From the NCBI GenBank assembly GCA_030844895.1, contig JAUTDX010000016.1, forward strand, positions 1 to 64,000: DNA of 64,000 bases, in the 5' to 3' direction. The position numbers were made by a program, and so were the translations under genes. This DNA comes from Ambrosia x helenae. Its lineage: Eukaryota > Streptophyta > Magnoliopsida > Asterales > Asteraceae. Below, one piece after another: positions 23,001 through 34,700 of this stretch. A model generated the notes under the pieces. It made no database searches. It was not told the origin of the DNA and saw only the letters and a list, made by a program, of their open reading frames with translations. The first letter of the stretch is position 1, and each line of letters begins with the position of its first letter.

Positions 23001-23601
23001 TGCATAATGAACCTTGGGTATAACAAAAACTTTTTCTTGGTATTATTATGATGTAACACCAACTCATTGAAAAATAATTGTGATGCCCTGAATTTGGTTT
23101 CATTCACAATGGAATGAAATATTGGTTGAAAAGTAGAGGGCATCTGGTCATAAGACCCTGTTTTTGGACTCAAACACATAATAATATAATGAAACAAAAG
23201 CTTGTATTTTGGTTCAAAATATTTTTTGAAGATTGTAGCATGGGAGAGAGTACCTTGATAACCACACTCTGTCACGGTTAAGTGAATATCAGAATTGGCA
23301 ACTTGATCAGGGCAGTTACATCATCCATGCCCAGTCTTGTTGCTAGTGTGGCCGGTGTGATGGTCAGTGGTTTCCCTTGTATTCTTGAGTTGAGGGAAAT
23401 GATTTCATCATCAGCCGTCACCGTCTCAGCATTTGCCCAGAACTCATTTAGAGTTTCAGTATGAATTGGTGGGTTTATTGTGAGAGCAGTAAAATATTGG
23501 GATTTTACAACAAGATCAATGATCTCATCGTATTGGGACCAGCCTTCTTGTTTTTCAAGAAAGGCCCTTTGATTATGTCCCTGTTTTAGAACGAGAGCCA
23601 T
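20096..23601 (-). pseudogene. Long extra ORF downstream of pol (Sirevirus env-like/unknown ORF), broken
   Basis: Frames 23601-23278, 23275-21485 and 21241-20096 form one reading unit. The first two are offset by a one-base shift near 23280. The second and third are in the same frame: codons 21484-21242 are all open, so a single TAA at 21485-21487 is the only break in about 1060 codons. The N-terminal part (YFTALTINPPIHTETLNEFW, LATRLGMDD, HYIIMCLSPKTGS, LYPRFIMQCI) resembles the conserved head of ORFs in Asteraceae Sireviruses. The middle is Ser/Thr/Pro/Glu-rich and probably disordered. Charged helical stretches follow (residues QARIRARVAILERDQKDQAR; EERDDLDLSHEEKLQAYEAE). No signal peptide or membrane segment is seen, so an envelope role is not supported. 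The function is unknown. Confidence 0.8.
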
Positions 23602-24126
23602 GTGGTTTTTGTTTTGGTTGATCGAACAGTTGATTTGCAGGTTTAGGTTATTGAGAGAGTTTTTGAGAGAGAAAGAGGGATATTTTGAATTTGAAAGGAT
23701 AAGTGTTGAAAAAGGTATTTATCAGAAGTTTTAACCGCTTGAATCTTCTTTATTAGAAGTTTTTAAACCGCCTCGGTTAAAAATCTTTTTATCAGAAGTT
23801 TTAAACCGACTAGGTCAAAACCTCTGATGATGGGAAAAGTCAGATTTGCCCTTTTTGACTAAACTGCTGATGAAGGATTACTTCATCAGTAGTTCCCATT
23901 TCCTCTTCAGTAGTTTTAAAAGCTGATGAGAAATGTTTTTGTAAATACTTTTATTCATAACTTCTGAAGGTTATTTTATCAGAAGTTATACACTTTTCAG
24001 AAATTATCCTCATACTGATGTTTTGTTCATCAGTAGTTTCTCTCTTTTCAGAAGTTTTGTTTCAGACTTTTTGTCCTTTTTGTAAGTGAAAAATGAAAAA
24101 TATGTGCAGAATAATAAAATAAACAC

Positions 24127-26780
24127 TTACAAATTTAGCATCCCAAGCATGGATACTAACTTCTGAAATGTTGATGTGTCAAGGGGTTTTGTGAAGATGT
24201 CAGCTATTTGATTAGCTGTTGCTACATGCTTCACCTCAATCTTGCCTTTTTCATAGCAATCTCTTATGAAATGGTACCTGATCTCAATATGTTTGGTTTT
24301 TGAGAACTGTACCGGATTTTGAATGATGCTAATGGCAGATTTGCTGTCTACAAACAAAGGTGTCTTGGTTTCTTTGATTCCATAATCAAGAAGTTGATAT
24401 TGGAGCCATTGTATCTGTGATGTACAACTTGCAGCTGCAATGTATTCAGCTTCAGCAGTTGAAGTTGCAACAGATGTTTGCTTCTTTGATTGCCATGACA
24501 CTAGACAGTTACCCAAGAATTGACAACCACCAGATGTTGACTTTCTTGTCATCTTACACCCTGCATAGTCACTATCTGAAAAAGCTGATAACTTGGTATT
24601 GCTTGAAGCAGGATACCAAATTCCAAGTGTTGGAGTTCCTTTCAGATATTGAAAATTCTTTTGACTGCTATAAGGTGTGATTCCCTTGGTGCTGATTGAT
24701 ATCTAGCACAGACACATGTTGAAAACATAATATCTGGTCTAGAAGCAGTTAGATATAAAAGGGAACCTATCATACATCTGTACATGGTTTGATCAACCTG
24801 TTTTCCTTGATCATCAGGTTCAACTTGTGTGATTGGTGTCATGGGAGTGGAACATGATTTATAGTCTTTTAAAGAAAATTTGTTTAATAATTCTTTAACA
24901 TATTTTGATTGATGTATAAAAGTTCCATTTGTTTGTTGCTTGATCTGCAGTCCCAGAAAGTACTGCAGTTCTCCCATGGTACTCATCTCAAATTTTGATT
25001 GCATGAGTTTCTTAAAATCATCACACAGTTTTGTGTTTGTTGAACCAAAAATGATATCATCAACATAAATTTAGACAAGTAAGACATGATTTCCAACATG
25101 TTTAATGAAAAGAGCTTTATCAATGGCACCTCTTGTAAAGTTATTTTTGAGTAAAAAGGTGGAGAGTGTATCATACCAGGCTCTTGGAGCCTGTTTGAGC
25201 CCATAAAGAGCTTTGTCAAGTCTGTACACCCACTCAGGATGAGAAGGATCCTCAAACCCAGGTGGCTGACAGACATACACCTCCTCTTTTATTTTTCCAT
25301 ACAAAAATGCACTCTTTACATCCATTTGATAAACTTTAATTTTGTTGGAAATGGCATAGGCCAGAAATAACCTGATGGCCTCAAGCCTTGCAACTGGAGC
25401 AAAGGTTTCATCATAGTCAATTCCCTCTTCTTGAGAGTACCCTTGAACTACCAGTCTTGCCTTGTTCTTGATTATCATACCAGCTTCATCTTGTTTGTTC
25501 CTGAAAACCCATCTTGTGCCAATTGGTTGCTTGTTTGGAGGTAAGGGACAGATTTCCCAGACCTGTTGCTTGTTGAACTGAAGCAGTTCATCTTGCATAG
25601 CTTGCACCCAATTATTGTCTTTGAGGGCTTCCTGGTACTTCTTTGGTTCCAACTGTGAGATAAAGGCTGAAAATAGGCAAAACTTGGAGAGCTGGTTTCT
25701 GGTAAGAACACCTGAAGCTATATCACCCATGATTTGATCAAGTGGATGATCTCTGTGTTCAATCAGTTGTTGTAAACCACTGACAGGTGTAGGTGGCTCA
25801 TGTTCTTCAAACAAACTACTGAGGTCTATAATATCTGGTTCAGATGTTTCCTGATCTTCAGTAGTTGGAACTACTGAATCAGAAGTTTGAGTTTGTTCCT
25901 CAGTACTTGTTTGATCAGAAGTTTGGGGGACTTCTGATGATCTTGAAGTTGACTTGATAACTGTTTGAGGAGTCCATGGTGTGGGATCTTCATCAACAAA
26001 CCTTTTGTCACCATAATAAGTAGGTTTTGATGAAGTAACAGCCTTCTCAGGTCCAAAATGGAAGTTGTCAAGGTCAAAAAGTTCAGCAGGATGTGCTGGA
26101 ATAAGAGTGTGTTTTGACTCATTGAACTTGACATTCAATGTTTCTTCTACTATCCTGGTGTGAGAATTAAAAACCTTGTAGGCTTTTCTAGTTGAGGAGT
26201 AACCAAGAAAGTAACCTGAGTCAACTTTGGCAGCAAACTTTGAAATAGATTCCTTGATGTTCAAGATGAAACATTGACACCCAAAAGCCCTGAAAAAGAA
26301 GATAAGGGGCTTCATGCCATGAAGAACTTCATAGGCAGTCTTGGAATGTCTCTTGACCACAAGAACTCTATTCTGAACATAACATGATGTGTTAACTGCT
26401 TCTGCCCAAAAGTACAAGGGCAGTCCAGAATCAGCTAACATTGTTCTTGCTCCTTCTATTAAGGTTCTGTTCTTCCTTTCTACTACACCATTTTGTTCAG
26501 GAGTTCTGGGAACACTGTATTGTCTAATAATCCCTTTAGACAGACAGAATTCATCCAGAGTTTTGTTCCTGAACTCTGTCCCATTATCACTTCTAATGGT
26601 TTTGACAGGTAGAGAATATTGTTTCTCTACTTGTAGAATGAAGAACTTGATGATTTCAGCAGCCTCATCCTTGGAGAATAAGAAGAATACCCATGTGAAT
26701 CTTGAGTAGTCATCAATGATGACTAAGCAGTACTTCTTCTTACCAAGGCTCATAATTTTGACAGGTCCAAATAAGTCCAT
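24127..26780 (-). pseudogene. Copia pol: integrase, reverse transcriptase, RNase H (broken)
   Basis: The integrase core is at 26780 leftward (MDLFGPVKIMSLG, DDYSRFTWVFF, IRSDNGTEF, EQNGVVERKNRT), carrying the visible D, D and E of the DDE triad. The reverse transcriptase follows (KARLVVQGYSQEEGIDYDE, FAPVARLEAIR, YQMDVKSAFLYG, YGLKQAPRAWY). An in-frame TAA near 25068-25070 comes just before the YVDD box. The same frame then continues to 24642. A one-base shift separates it from RNase H at 24552-24127 (STAEAEYIAAASC, DSKSAI, KHIEIRYHFIRD, IFTKPL). Integration and reverse transcription functions are known for the family; this copy is inactivated. Confidence 0.92.
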
Positions 26781-26810
26781 ATGGAGTAGTTGAAGACATG
26801 CAGTTGTTTT

Positions 26811-27434
26811 TTATTCTTCAATAGACTTATAGGAGGACTTATGCTGCTTTCCCTTTAAACAGGATACACAGTGTTCTTGACACTGGTACACTTTCAAAGG
26901 TAGACCTTTGACCAAGCCCATTTTTGTGACTTTATTTATGGTTTTAAAGTTCACATGGCCAAGTCTCCTGTGCCAGAGATCTGTTTCTGAAGTTGATGCC
27001 CTTGAGAAGAAACAGGAAGTGTTGTTCAATACTTTGTCTTTCTCAATGTCCACTGCATAGACATTGCCACATCTTTTGGCAATCAGCAAAGTATGATCTT
27101 CAATGATCTTCTCTATCAACTTCTGGCCTTCTAGTGAGATGATCTTGCATGCTGTCTTTGTGAAAAAGGAAGAATATCCTTTATCACACATTTGTGACAC
27201 ACTCAGCAAGTTGTATTCAAGGTTTTCAACCAGATTGACCTTGTCAAACTGTATTTTGCCAGAGGAGACATTGCCATGTCCTAGCACATATCCCTTAGCA
27301 TTGTTCCCAAAGGATACAGATCCTTCTCTTTGGCTGATAAAATTGTTTATCAGGTATCTGCATCCAGTCATGTGCATAGAGCCTCCACTATCAACATACC
27401 ATATGCTGTTTAAGCCCCTGGAAACTCTCTGCAC
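26811..27434 (-). pseudogene. Copia protease and GAG-pre-integrase domain
   Basis: The aspartic protease motif is WYVDSGGSMHMTG, with the catalytic D-S-G kept. The GAG-pre-integrase domain follows (LWHRRLGHVN..C..CLKGKQ). The frame is shifted relative to the gag frame on its right (near 27434-27448) and ends in a stop just before the integrase. In an active element this would be continuous with gag and pol. Confidence 0.9.
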
Positions 27435-27445
27435 ACAATAGCAAA

Positions 27446-30022
27446 TTAGTTAGATTTAGGAACCCAAGCCTGTTTGGCTTTGGGTTTGCTCTTGAGAACA
27501 GTTACAGTTTGTTCTTGACCAGGTTGAGAAATCCATGTCTTTTTGGCAATGGATTTTTCATTAAGAACCATGGTGGTATCCTTTTCAGGACCACCATCAA
27601 CCTTGGTCATCAGTAGTTGTACCAAGTTCATTAGTTTTTGAATCTCAGCAGTTTGTGAAACTGCTGATGAATCAGGTCTAACTACTGATAAAGAGTTTTG
27701 AGAAAAAGATTTTAGTTGAGATTTTATCTTTTTCTGAGAAAAGGTGTTTTCAGGTTGTTGTTTCTTGGGATTAAAGGTTCTTTCATAATCATTTCTGATT
27801 TGATTTCCCACAACCTGTTGTTTAATTTTATGATTGAACTGAATTCCTTTTCTGTATCTACAAAACTCTGTTTTGTGGTTGAACAGACCACAAATTTCAC
27901 ATTCTTTTGCCTTTTGTTTTTGATCTAAAGGCAAATTTCTGACATTAGAGTAAAGATTTTGCTCATCAGTAGTTTTCAGGGTCTCAACTCCTGATGTAGA
28001 TGAAACTACTGATGGCTTGTTGTCAGATTTTGTTAATACTTCTGAAGTACTTTCTTTGAAAATACCAGGATTTCTGTTTAGAAAGTTTTCATGGAAAGAT
28101 GTGCAGTCTTCCCCTTCAGAAGTTTCATTTGAAACAATTTTTCTCCCATCTTCAGTAGTTTTGGGAGAGAAATCTGTTGGTGTTTCAACATGATGGTACC
28201 CTATGCCAAACTTAACATTTGAAGCACTCTGTTTGTTTAGCAATAGCTGGTAACCCTTACAAGAATCCACCCATTTTTCACAACTGATCTTGGTGTCAGC
28301 AAGCTCTTTTCTGACATTTCCAAGATCTTCTATCATCATTTTAATTTGTGCTTGGGTTTCAATAGCTGAGTTAGTTAATTTAGAGGCTTCTTTTGTTTTA
28401 GCAGTAAGTTTTCTCTCTAAATCACACTTCATTTGAGTGTATTTTCTTTCTAAATCATTGGCTTTTCCTTGTAAGTGCACATTTGTCTCTCTTATGAGAG
28501 CAAAAGTTTCTTTGCAAGAATTTGAGCAAAGTTTTGTCAAAGATTCTTTTGATACCTGTGACAATGCAGATTTTGAAGTACAGCCTTCAAATGCCATTAA
28601 GGCAAAGTTCTTTCTGCCATTGTCTGGTTCTCCCCAGTTGATGTCAAACACCTTGTTGTCTGCATCAGGATTGCACTCTGTGGTGTCAAAAGGGAGACTG
28701 CTCCAGTCAACATACCCTGAGGTGAAAAGACTTTGTTGAGAGGGTTGTTGAGGCTGTGGAGGATGTTGAGCAGCTGGAAAGGGAGGGATTGATTGTTGGC
28801 TCTGCATCTATTGAGCAGGCATTTGAACATATTGTACTTGTGGCATGTATTGCTGTTGAGGAGCTTGTGCCTGTACAAAATGAGCACTCCCTTGAGTTCC
28901 ATTATTCCTATTATAATTGGGGTTAAAGTTATTTCCAGATTGTGATTGGTTAAAGCTAGAGTTTCTACACTCTCTAGCAAAGTGTCCCAACTTCTGACAC
29001 TTGTGACATCTCAGTTTAGATTTGTCAAAACCCGTTTTTGTATTACTGGTCAATCTTGGAAATTTCCTTCCTGACCTTTTATAAAACTTGTTAGTTTTAA
29101 TGCTTAGCATGGCCAGTTGGTGTAAAATGTCCATTTCTTCTAAGTCATCACTGCTAAAGTTTTTCAAATCATCCATGATAAAACATAGATTATCAGCAGT
29201 TTGACTTTGGTCATCATTGTCATAACCTGGGAAAGATCTTTCTGATGAGATCCCAGTTGTTATGTCAATGTTGTCATAAGATCCATAGGAACAAGTTGGT
29301 GAGTCTTGTCCCAAAAGTGCTGTACTACCTGGTAGGTAGTCATCAGCAGTTTTACCAGATGATTGTAATTTCTTCTTTTGATCAATTTCTCTCTCAAAAG
29401 TAAGTAATCTCCCATGGAGTTTTGTAAGAGTGAGGGAGCTGAAATCTGGTGAGGATCTTAAAACAATGGAGTATGTTTCCCATTTGTCTGGTAAAGACCT
29501 TAAAAATCTATGTAGCATAGATACTGTTGTATAGGTCTGACCATTTAACTTTAGCTCAGATATTAATGAGGAGAATCTTTCAAATTGTTGAGTTAAAGTT
29601 TCCCCATTAATATGAGCAAAGGTCTCATACTGTTGAGCTAAAATCTCTCTGGTGTTGGCAATCACCTCTTCAGTTCCTCCAAACTGTTCTTTAAGACAAT
29701 CCCAGAGTTCTTTGGCACTTTCACAATGTAAAAGGCCAGAGTATATCTCATTTGGGAGAGCCATTGCCAACATAGAAAATGCTTTTGCATCTAGCTCAAG
29801 TTTTAGGAAATCATCATCTGTATAGTCTTTTGGTTCTTTAGGAACCTCAACTTTAGTTTCAAGATTTATGTTTACTGGTTTGTGAGGACCATATATCACA
29901 GATCTCCAACAACCTGTGTTGGTTTGTGACAAGGTATGTGCCATTCTCTTTTGCCATATGTTGTATTCATTTCTTACAAGCATGGCAGGTTTAGTAGCAG
30001 AACCAGTATTATGTGGATCCAT
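27446..30022 (-). pseudogene. Copia gag with two zinc knuckles, split by one in-frame TAG
   Basis: Two frames, 30022-28808 (404 codons) and 28807-27446 (453 codons), are in the same phase and separated only by TAG at 28808-28810. The first has the UBN2-type gag domain (EYNIWQKRMAHTL, LWDCLKEQFGGTEEV, RFLRSLPDKWETY) and a knuckle CHKCQKLGHFAREC. The second has a helical stretch and a second knuckle CEICGLFNHKTEFC. Two knuckles in a long gag are typical of Sireviruses. Gag packages the RNA. Whether the TAG is a mutation or a suppressible stop cannot be told from one copy; the downstream codons do not fit a CARYYA context. Confidence 0.88.
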
Positions 30023-30169
30023 TTTAAAGAGTATTGATTTGTCAGATGACTCTTTTAAGTGATGGATATTTGATAAAAAAGTGAACTTTTGATCTTTTAT
30101 TGAGTATCAATAAGAGCTTTGTGTCTGATTCTCAATTTGTTAGATTGATATGTGATCAGATAAACCAAA

Positions 30170-30181
30170 GCTCTGATACCA
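30170..30181 (-). other. Primer binding site (initiator-Met tRNA)
   Basis: The minus strand reads TGGTATCAGAGC two bases after the 5' LTR. It is complementary to the 3' end of plant initiator-Met tRNA, the usual Copia primer. Confidence 0.93.
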
Positions 30182-30183
30182 AT

Positions 30184-30906
30184 TGTTGGATTAGTTTGCT
30201 CTTTTGTTTAAGTAAGAACTTGCTATCTTTGACACTTAAGTGTTTAGCAAGCTCTTTGTATATCAGATTATAAGCACAGCGGAATGTATAAGTTAAAGCA
30301 ACACTTTTTATACTTAGGAAGAGTTATTACTCCCCCTTGATGATTGAAACTAATAATGACAAGTATTTATTATGAATCTAAGCAGTAAATGAGAATTAGA
30401 TACTTAGACAGATTCACAATAAATACTGAAATGGAATAGAACAGTGAAAGTGTTTGAAGGATTTTTCTATTAAAAATCAATGTCTAAAATAGAAGGTTGA
30501 AGCCTCCTATTTATAGACGTTTACATACATGTATCTTGCCCATAAAGCAAGTACAGAAACATCAGAAACAAGTTGCACAAGTTGCAACATTGAAACTAAC
30601 AAATACAGCTAAAAAGTAATAATAAATAATAAACTACTGATACAAAAGGCGGTGGAAAATATCTGATGCTAAGTGCTGATGAATGACAAACTACTGATGA
30701 GTAGTTTGTCTTCAGTACTTCTGAAGTGAACTTGTCTGGTTTGGACTTCAGAACTTCTGATGAAGTTTCTTCTTCAGCACTTCTCATATCTTCTCTTCAA
30801 CAGTTTCTTGTCTTCTCTTCAGTACTTCTATACTTAGCCAAAATGACAGAAGTGAATTAGACTAAGGTTTCCAAAAGTGGTTTCACCAATCCTCTTTGTC
30901 CTAACA
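30184..30906 (-). repeat. 5' LTR of the Sirevirus-like element
   Basis: 723 bp, holding the element's promoter. A TATAAATA box on the minus strand lies at 30508-30515. It differs from the other LTR at about five sites by my comparison. Confidence 0.95.
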
Positions 30907-30947
30907 AAAAGAATATAAAATCGGCCAACGATTCATATTTCCAAGTT

Positions 30948-31753
30948 ATGGATAATAATTCTATACATGAAAACATTGAATCACAATCTCATGTGATAGA
31001 AGATCATGAAACACAATCACAAGCTTTGTTTCTAAATAGTGTTGAAAATCAAGGTATTTATGTATTGTTTTTATTTTTTTTAATTGTTTTTCGCGCGAGA
31101 ATCACGTTTTTTTTGTGATTTCTATTTGGATTAGCCTTATAGTGTGGTTTATTATTGATTTGCAAAATAGTTGTTTTGTATTCTGTAAGTCATATTTTAT
31201 GCACAGAATTGGAATGAGTAAAGAGTTATACACTGGTGTATCATATATAGTTATTGGGGTTGTACAGATACAATAAGATTTGTTATTAGTTTCTTAGTTG
31301 TTATACACCAGTGTATAACAACAAATCTATTAATTATTATACACAAGTGTATTATAGGTGGTAAAAGACGTTATAATAAACTGATAGTATTTTGTTTGAC
31401 GTTAAATATACACAGGTGTATATTCATTATAAAAAATGGAATGTGCAGTATGACACAGCCTGTGTGTTACTCAATATATACAGGTGTACCGTATATGAGT
31501 TGTAGCATGTCTAACTATATTTTTTAAATATTGTAAAATTCATTTTTAATTTAACATTTTTTTTATTGTAGGTTCCTCGTCGAGTAACGTATATGAGTCT
31601 CCCGGTGGGACGAGATATTGGACGCCTGTTGTACCAGACGATGTTAAACCATTTGTAGGTGCCAAGTTTAGAACGTTGGACGAAGCTATCATAATGTATG
31701 AAAATTATGAGTTTCTTATCATAATGTATATATGTGTTGATGATGTTGAATGA
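30948..31753 (+). pseudogene. Truncated FAR1-type MULE transposase, first two exons
   Basis: Exon 1 (30948-31053) starts MDNNSIHENIESQSHVIE and ends at an AAG|GTATTT donor. Exon 2 starts at 31572 after TTATTGTAG and reads GSSSSNVYESPGGTRYW, then PFVGAKFRTLDEAIIMYENY, before running into non-homologous sequence and a TGA at 31751. The GAKFRTLDEAIIMYENY stretch matches the start of the FAR1/FHY3-type DNA-binding domain found in MULE transposases. The MULE and DDE domains are missing. This is the seed unit of the tandem array that follows. Confidence 0.7.
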
Positions 31754-34700
31754 AAAGAAAAAAAATGATATACATCAATGTATAACTGATGTACACCGTT
31801 GTATATATGTGTTTGATGATGATGATGAATGAACAAAAAAAAACTGATATACACCAATGTACACTTCAAAAACGAATATACACCAATGTATATCTGTGTA
31901 TATCAATGTATATCTGTGTTGATGATGAATGAAAAAACGAATATACACCATAATTCTATACATGAAAACATTGAATCACAATCTCATGTGATAGAAGATC
32001 ATGAAACACAATCACAAGCTTTGTTTCTAAATAGTGTTGAAAATCAAGGTATTTATGTATTGTTTTTATTTTTTTTAATTGTTTTTCGCGCGAGAATCAC
32101 GTTTTTTTGTGATTTCTATTTGGATTAGCCTTATAGTGTGGTTTATTATTGATTTGCAAAATAGTTGTTTTGTATTCTGTAAGTCATATTTTACGCACAG
32201 AATTGGAATGAGTAAAGAGTTATACACTGGTGTATCATATATAGTTATTGGGGTTGTACAGATACAATAAGATTTGTTCTTAGTTTCTTAGTTGTTATAC
32301 ACCAGTGTATAACAACAAATTTATTAATTATTATACACAAGTGTATTATAGGTGGTAAAAGACGTTATAATAAACTGATAGTATTTTGTTTGACGTTAAA
32401 TATACACAGGTGTATATTCATTATAAAAAATGGAATGTGCAGTATGACACAGCCTGTGTGTTACTCAATATACACAGGTGTACCGTATATGAGTTGTAGC
32501 ATGTCTAACTATATTTTTTAAATATTGTAAAATTCATTTTTAATTTTACATTTTTTTTATTGTAGGTTCCTCGTCGAGTAACGTATATGAGTCTCCCGGT
32601 GGGACGAGATATTGGACGCCTGTTGTACAAGACGATGTTAAACCATTTGTAGGTGCCAAGTTTAGAACGTTGGACGAAGCTATCATAATGTATGAAAATT
32701 ATGAGTTTCTTATCATAATGTATATCTGTGTTGATGATGTTGAATGAAAAGAAAAAAAATGATATACATCAATGTATAACTGATGTACACCGTTGTATAT
32801 ATGTGTTTGATGATGATGATGAATGAACAAAAAAAACTGATATACACCAATGTACACTTCAAAAACGAATATACACCAATGTATATCTGTGTATATCAAT
32901 GTATATCTGTGTTGATGATGAATGAAAAAACTAATATACATCATAATTCTATACATGAAAACATTGAATCACAATCTCATGTGATAGAAGATCATGAAAC
33001 ACAATCACAAGCTTTGTTTCTAAATAGTGTTGAAAATCAAGGTATTTATGTATTGTTTTTATTTTTTTTAATTGTTTTTCGCGCGAGAATCACGTTTTTT
33101 TGTGATTTCTATTTGGATTAGCCTTATAGTGTGGTTTATTATTGATTTGCAAAATAGTTGTTTTGTATTCTGTAAGTCATATTTTACGCACAGAATTGGA
33201 ATGAGTAAAGAGTTATACAGTGGTGTATCATATATAGTTATTGGGGTTGTACAGATACAATAAGATTTGTTCTTAGTTTCTTAGTTGTTATACACCAGTG
33301 TATAACAACAAATCTATTAATTATTATACACAAGTGTATTATAGGTGGTAAAAGACGTTATAATAAACTGATAGTATTTTGTTTGACGTTAAATATACAC
33401 AGGTGTATATTCATTATAAAAAATGGAATGTGCAGTATGACACAGCCTGTGTGTTACTCAATATACACAGGTGTACCGTATATGAGTTGTAGCATGTCTA
33501 ACTATATTTTTTAAATATTGTAAAATTCATTTTTAATTTTACATTTTTTTTATTGTAGGTTCCTCGTCGAGTAACGTATATGAGTCTCCCGGTGGGACGA
33601 GATATTGGACGCCTGTTGTACAAGACGATGTTAAACCATTTGTAGGTGCCAAGTTTAGAACGTTGGACGAAGCTATCATAATGTATGAAAATTATGAGTT
33701 TCTTATCATAATGTATATCTGTGTTGATGATGTTGAATGAAAAGAAAAAAAATGATATACATCAATGTATAACTGATGTACACCGTTGTATATATGTGTT
33801 TGATGATGATGATGAATGAACAAAAAAAACTGATATACACCAATGTACACTTCAAAAACGAATATACACCAATGTATATCTGTGTATATCAATGTATATC
33901 TGTGTTGATGATGAATGAAAAAACGAATATACATCATAATTCTATACATGAAAACATTGAATCACAATCTCATGTGATAGAAGAAGATCATGAAACACAA
34001 TCACAAGCTTTGTTTCTAAATAGTGTTGAAAATCAAGGTATTTATGTATTGTTTTTATTTTTTTTAATTGTTTTTCGCGCGAGAATCACGTTTTTTTGTG
34101 ATTTCTATTTGGATTAGCCTTATAGTGTGGTTTATTATTGATTTGCAAAATAGTTGTTTTGTATTCTGTAAGTCATATTTTACGCACAGAATTGGAATGA
34201 GTAAAGAGTTATACACTGGTGTATCATATATAGTTATTGGGGTTGTACAGATACAATAAGATTTGTTCTTAGTTTCTTAGTTGTTATACACCAGTGTATA
34301 ACAACAAATCTATTAATTATTATACACAAGTGTATTATAGGTGGTAAAAGACGTTATAATAAACTGATAGTATTTTTTTGACGTTAAATATACACAGGTG
34401 TATATTCATTATAAAAAATGGAATGTGCAGTATGACACAGCCTGTGTGTTACTCAATATACACAGGTGTACCGTATATGAGTTGTAGCATGTCTAACTAT
34501 ATTTTTTAAATATTGTAAAATTCATTTTTAATTTTACATTTTTTTTATTGTAGGTTCCTCGTCGAGTAACGTATATGAGTCCCCCGGTGGGACGAGATAT
34601 TGGACGCATGTTGTACCAGACGATGTTAAACCATTTGTAGGTGCCAAGTTTAGAACGTTGGACGAAGCTATCATAATGTATGAAAATTATGAGTTTCTTA

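Larger units (their letters stand above)
19332..30906 (-). mobile_element. Copia LTR retrotransposon, Sirevirus-like, 11,575 bp
   Basis: Two 723-bp LTRs (TG..CA) are flanked by a 5-bp duplication AAAAG (19327-19331 and 30907-30911). The order on the minus strand is 5' LTR, PBS, gag, protease, integrase, reverse transcriptase, RNase H, a long extra ORF, polypurine tract, 3' LTR. This gene order is Copia. Two gag zinc knuckles and a long ORF between pol and the 3' LTR point to the Sirevirus lineage. The LTRs differ at only about five positions by eye. The coding region has several stops and frameshifts, so this copy cannot move by itself. Confidence 0.95.

Noticed and set aside
21364..23464. 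Plus-strand frames opposite the Sirevirus extra ORF (for example 22676-22933)
   Set aside because: Antisense shadows of a long coding frame; hydrophobic composition arises from the complement.
20096..23601. Calling the extra ORF a retroviral envelope
   Set aside because: No signal peptide, membrane anchor or cysteine pattern is seen, so only the position resembles env.
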